Positions 62,223 through 64,000 of a DNA stretch of 64,000 bases are shown piece after piece. The stretch's first letter is position 1. Every line of letters begins with the position of its first letter. The stretch spans positions 40,999 to 104,998 of the forward strand of contig CAWZYX010000001.1 in NCBI GenBank assembly GCA_963966315.1, given 5' to 3'. The DNA is from Winogradskyella_A sp963966315. GTDB taxonomy: Bacteria > Bacteroidota > Bacteroidia > Flavobacteriales > Flavobacteriaceae. Made by a program: the position numbers and the translations under genes. The notes below the pieces were generated by a model. The model had not been told where the DNA came from. It searched no databases and saw only the letters and a program-made list of their open reading frames with translations.

Positions 62223-62708
62223 TTCTAAATTTTGGAACTCTAATCGGTCTCCCATCTCAATCCCCAATCTATCGACAAGCCCTCCGTTGATTTCAAGAAC
62301 ATATTGCGCAGGCCCATTGGATGGTAAGGAGTTCTCATTAAATGGTTGTGCTTCTTTATGAATAGTCACAATCTCCTTGTCTTTGGACAGGTAGATGATG
62401 TCTAGAGGGATACGCGTATTCTTCATATAAAAGTACCGAGGCTCTGAGTCATCAAAAATGAAGAGCATCCCCTGATGGTTTTCCATAGAGTTGCGATACA
62501 TAAGACCTGTTTGTGTCTCATATTCAGTTTTGGCAAACTCTACATCAAATTTTGTGTACGCAGTATCGGTATGCGTTTTAAAGAGCGAAGCAGTTCCTTC
62601 TTTGTTAAATTGAATAACAATTTCGGCTTGTTTTGAAGACTCTGTTTTACAGGCTGTCATGCACAGGCTAAGACCAAGTAAAATAATAGGCCGAAAAAAT
62701 AGTTTCAT
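62220..62708 (-). CDS. DUF192 lipoprotein
   Basis: Protein of 162 residues with a lipobox (LCMTAC, Cys20). The DUF192 domain fills the rest: VEFAKTEYETQTGLMYRNSM, GMLFIFDDSEPRYFYMKNT, RIPLDIIYLS and YVLEINGGLVDRLGI. Its role is unknown. It starts two bases after the lgt stop; lgt makes the lipid anchor that this protein would carry. Confidence 0.9.
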   Translation of the reverse strand: MKLFFRPIILLGLSLCMTACKTESSKQAEIVIQFNKEGTASLFKTHTDTAYTKFDVEFAKTEYETQTGLMYRNSMENHQGMLFIFDDSEPRYFYMKNTRIPLDIIYLSKDKEIVTIHKEAQPFNENSLPSNGPAQYVLEINGGLVDRLGIEMGDRLEFQNLE

Positions 62709-62710
62709 GC

Positions 62711-63541
62711 TTATTTATTTGAATCCAATGGTCTGGGTTGGTTGATAAACATAAAGTACAAACCAATTAAAATAAAAGGAATACTCAGTAACTGTCCGGT
62801 ATTTAATAACCAATCTGCACGCTCAGGATTTTGAGCTTCCTTAACAAATTCAATAACAAAACGTACACTCCAAAGCATGGTTAAAAAAGCTCCGAACAAA
62901 AACCCTTGTCTTTCGGCCTTATTGGTTTTCCAGTATAGATAGAAAAGCGTGGCAAACACGAATACATAGCAGAGGGCCTCATATAACTGTGCCGGATGTC
63001 TTGGGTCTGTTTCACCGAGCTGTTTGAACACTACACCAAAATTGCTATTGGTATATTTCCCTACAATTTCGGAATTGATGAAGTTTCCTATTCTTACAAA
63101 CACGGCACCTAAAGCTACTGGTATAACAATACGATCCAGTATCCACAAAACCGATTTGTGGAGGATTTTTTTATTATAGAGATACATGGAGATGATCATA
63201 CCGATCGCTGCTCCATGACTGGCCAATCCGGCAAAACCTGTAAACCTGAACCCCCCTTTAAAGCTAAAGGGCAGAAAAATGCTAAAAAAATCTTCCTTAA
63301 AGAGTTCGGGTTGGTAAAAGATGACATGTCCCAGACGGGCTCCTATCATAATGCCTAAGACAGAATAAATAAATAGTGAATCCAGAGATTCGTCAGTCTG
63401 ACCTTCGTTTTTGTAAATTCTTTTCATGATAAAAAAACCGATCACAAATGCGATGATCCACATCACACTGTAGAAATGAAGCATAAAAAAACCTAGATCA
63501 ATTCCTTTAATGGGATCCCAAATTATCTTCAAACTATGCAT
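62711..63541 (-). CDS. lgt: Prolipoprotein diacylglyceryl transferase
   Basis: Membrane enzyme of 276 residues with seven helices that adds diacylglycerol to the lipobox cysteine of prolipoproteins. Seen are GARLGHVIFY, FAGLASHGAAIG, the signature VRIGNFINSEIVG and HPAQLYEAL. It should process the many lipoproteins of this window, and the DUF192 gene is two bases downstream. Confidence 0.95.
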   Translation of the reverse strand: MHSLKIIWDPIKGIDLGFFMLHFYSVMWIIAFVIGFFIMKRIYKNEGQTDESLDSLFIYSVLGIMIGARLGHVIFYQPELFKEDFFSIFLPFSFKGGFRFTGFAGLASHGAAIGMIISMYLYNKKILHKSVLWILDRIVIPVALGAVFVRIGNFINSEIVGKYTNSNFGVVFKQLGETDPRHPAQLYEALCYVFVFATLFYLYWKTNKAERQGFLFGAFLTMLWSVRFVIEFVKEAQNPERADWLLNTGQLLSIPFILIGLYFMFINQPRPLDSNK

Positions 63542-63724
63542 TTAATACCTTTTGATTAAGGTGTAAATATACTAAAGCCTTTGGATAGATGTCTTAACCG
63601 AGTAACGAAAAACTACTGAGAATATGAACAGTCATTTTTTAAGAATAACGATGTGCTAATGGGGTAGAACCTTCCATTTTTTTCTTTTCAAGGCTATTCC
63701 TTTGACCTTTCGTTATCAAATCTA

Positions 63725-63889
63725 TTATTTCCGCAGAGTGCCAGAATGCTGAATAATTGCGGAGTGCACTGTCAGAGTCAATGTGTGTGCAAGAGGTAGT
63801 AAAATTTTTAGGTATTTTTTTTGAGGAACAGGATCATAACCACTACCTCCCCAGGGCGACAGAGCGTAAAATAAATGTGCGGTGCACAT
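63725..63889 (-). other. Small frame with the YidD C-terminal signature, in a repeat copy
   Basis: A 54-codon frame starts with ATG at 63889 and ends with TAA at 63725-63727. Its product has SPWGGSGYDPVP, close to the (H)PWGGSGxDPVP end of YidD (membrane insertion efficiency factor). But there is no YidD body; only 22 residues up to this motif, then an unrelated tail. It is probably a truncated or rearranged piece rather than a working gene. The DNA before it, 63542-63724, shows nothing else. Confidence 0.4.
63825..63879. repeat. 55-base direct repeat, copy 1
   Basis: Identical over 55 bases to 63946-64000, offset by 121 bases. On the minus strand it encodes HLFYALSPWGGSGYDPVP in the same frame as copy 2. 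Its right end merges into a 10-base inverted repeat, ATAAATGTGC (63871-63880) with GCACATTTAT (63884-63893). Confidence 0.85.
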
Positions 63890-63926
63890 TTATAGCGAAT
63901 GGGCGAGCTGGCGGGCGGGGCAATTT

Positions 63927-64000
63927 TTAGTTGTCATCCTTCCGGGGAACAGGATCATAACCACTACCTCCCCAGGGCGACAGAGCGTAAAATAAATGTG
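63927..64000 (-). pseudogene. C-terminal end of a YidD-like reading frame (runs off the right edge)
   Basis: On the minus strand the frame encodes HLFYALSPWGGSGYDPVP followed by RKDDN and TAA (63927-63929), a natural-looking YidD end. The residues before the motif (FYALS) differ from the usual RCH of YidD, as in copy 1. The rest lies outside the window, so I cannot say whether this is a real gene end or another repeat unit. Confidence 0.4.
63946..64000. repeat. 55-base direct repeat, copy 2 (may continue past the edge)
   Basis: Perfect second copy of 63825-63879. The match is cut by the window end, so the true repeat may be longer. The 66 bases between the copies include a GC-rich stretch (GGGCGAGCTGGCGGGCGGGG at 63901-63920) unlike the AT-rich surroundings. 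Confidence 0.85.

Noticed and set aside
63871..63893. Inverted repeat ATAAATGTGC / GCACATTTAT considered as an integron or IS end
   Set aside because: No integrase, transposase or attC core is visible and only one such palindrome lies in the window, so it is reported just as part of the repeat.
1..64000. CRISPR arrays, tRNA genes, rRNA genes, prophage or secretion islands
   Set aside because: I found no regularly spaced repeats with unique spacers, no cloverleaf sequence and no phage or transposase protein.

Overview
The window is a chromosomal segment of a marine member of the Bacteroidota, most likely Flavobacteriaceae. The evidence is the gene order of the spc/alpha ribosomal operon followed by carA, eno and gltA; the TTG-N19-21-TAnnTTTG promoters, which are the Bacteroidota type; the weak ribosome binding sites; many lipoproteins; an STN-type TonB receptor with its ECF sigma/FecR pair; and a proteorhodopsin with Met at the spectral tuning position. 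Base composition is AT-rich (by eye) and no tRNA, rRNA, CRISPR array, IS element or phage gene was recognised.

Layout. 1-8.7 kb: the end of the ribosomal protein operon (rplX end, rplE, rpsN, rpsH, rplF, rplR, rpsE, rpmD, rplO, secY, infA, rpmJ, rpsM, rpsK, rpsD, rpoA, rplQ), with a stem-loop in every long spacer. 8.8-15.4 kb: carA, eno, a glycogen synthase-like gene, gltA and an amidinotransferase-fold hydrolase, most ended by clear terminators. 15.4-20.0 kb: a minus-strand operon for periplasmic sulfite oxidation (molybdopterin sulfite oxidase, cytochrome c, rhodanese lipoprotein, fatty acid hydroxylase-family protein) and a divergent membrane protein, with two GTAAC-N4-GTTAC palindromes between them. 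20.0-24.9 kb: a minus-strand set rsfS-ftsH-LUD protein-cdsA-psd-acyl-CoA-binding protein. 25.0-36.0 kb: birA, SRPBCC protein, pyrE, NUDIX hydrolase, M14 peptidase lipoprotein, citrulline/arginine hydrolase-like gene, TPR histidine kinase, argS and a CarboxypepD_reg-like exported protein.

36.0-43.7 kb is the accessory-looking part: proteorhodopsin and, divergent from it, a Brp/Blh beta-carotene dioxygenase that makes retinal; then a sigma/FecR/TonB-receptor signalling set divergent from a very acidic repeat lipoprotein. 43.8-54.3 kb: ffh, folD, a six-gene minus-strand operon (DUF853 ATPase, lipoprotein, cupin, hydrolase, RluF-like pseudouridine synthase, VOC protein), a lipoprotein RidA homologue, queE, a DUF2911 protein and asnB. 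54.3-55.1 kb is a decayed gene with one frameshift and several in-frame stops. 55.3-63.5 kb: gyrB, mdh, a DUF4412-like protein, secDF, a DUF192 lipoprotein and lgt. The right edge (63.7-64.0 kb) holds two perfect copies of a 55-base segment, each encoding the C-terminal signature of YidD on the minus strand.

Most of the window is core housekeeping. The points most worth a second look are the edge repeats, the palindrome pair in the sulfite locus, the intercistronic stem-loops of the ribosomal operon, the acidic repeat lipoprotein beside the FecI/FecR/TonB set, and the pseudogene.
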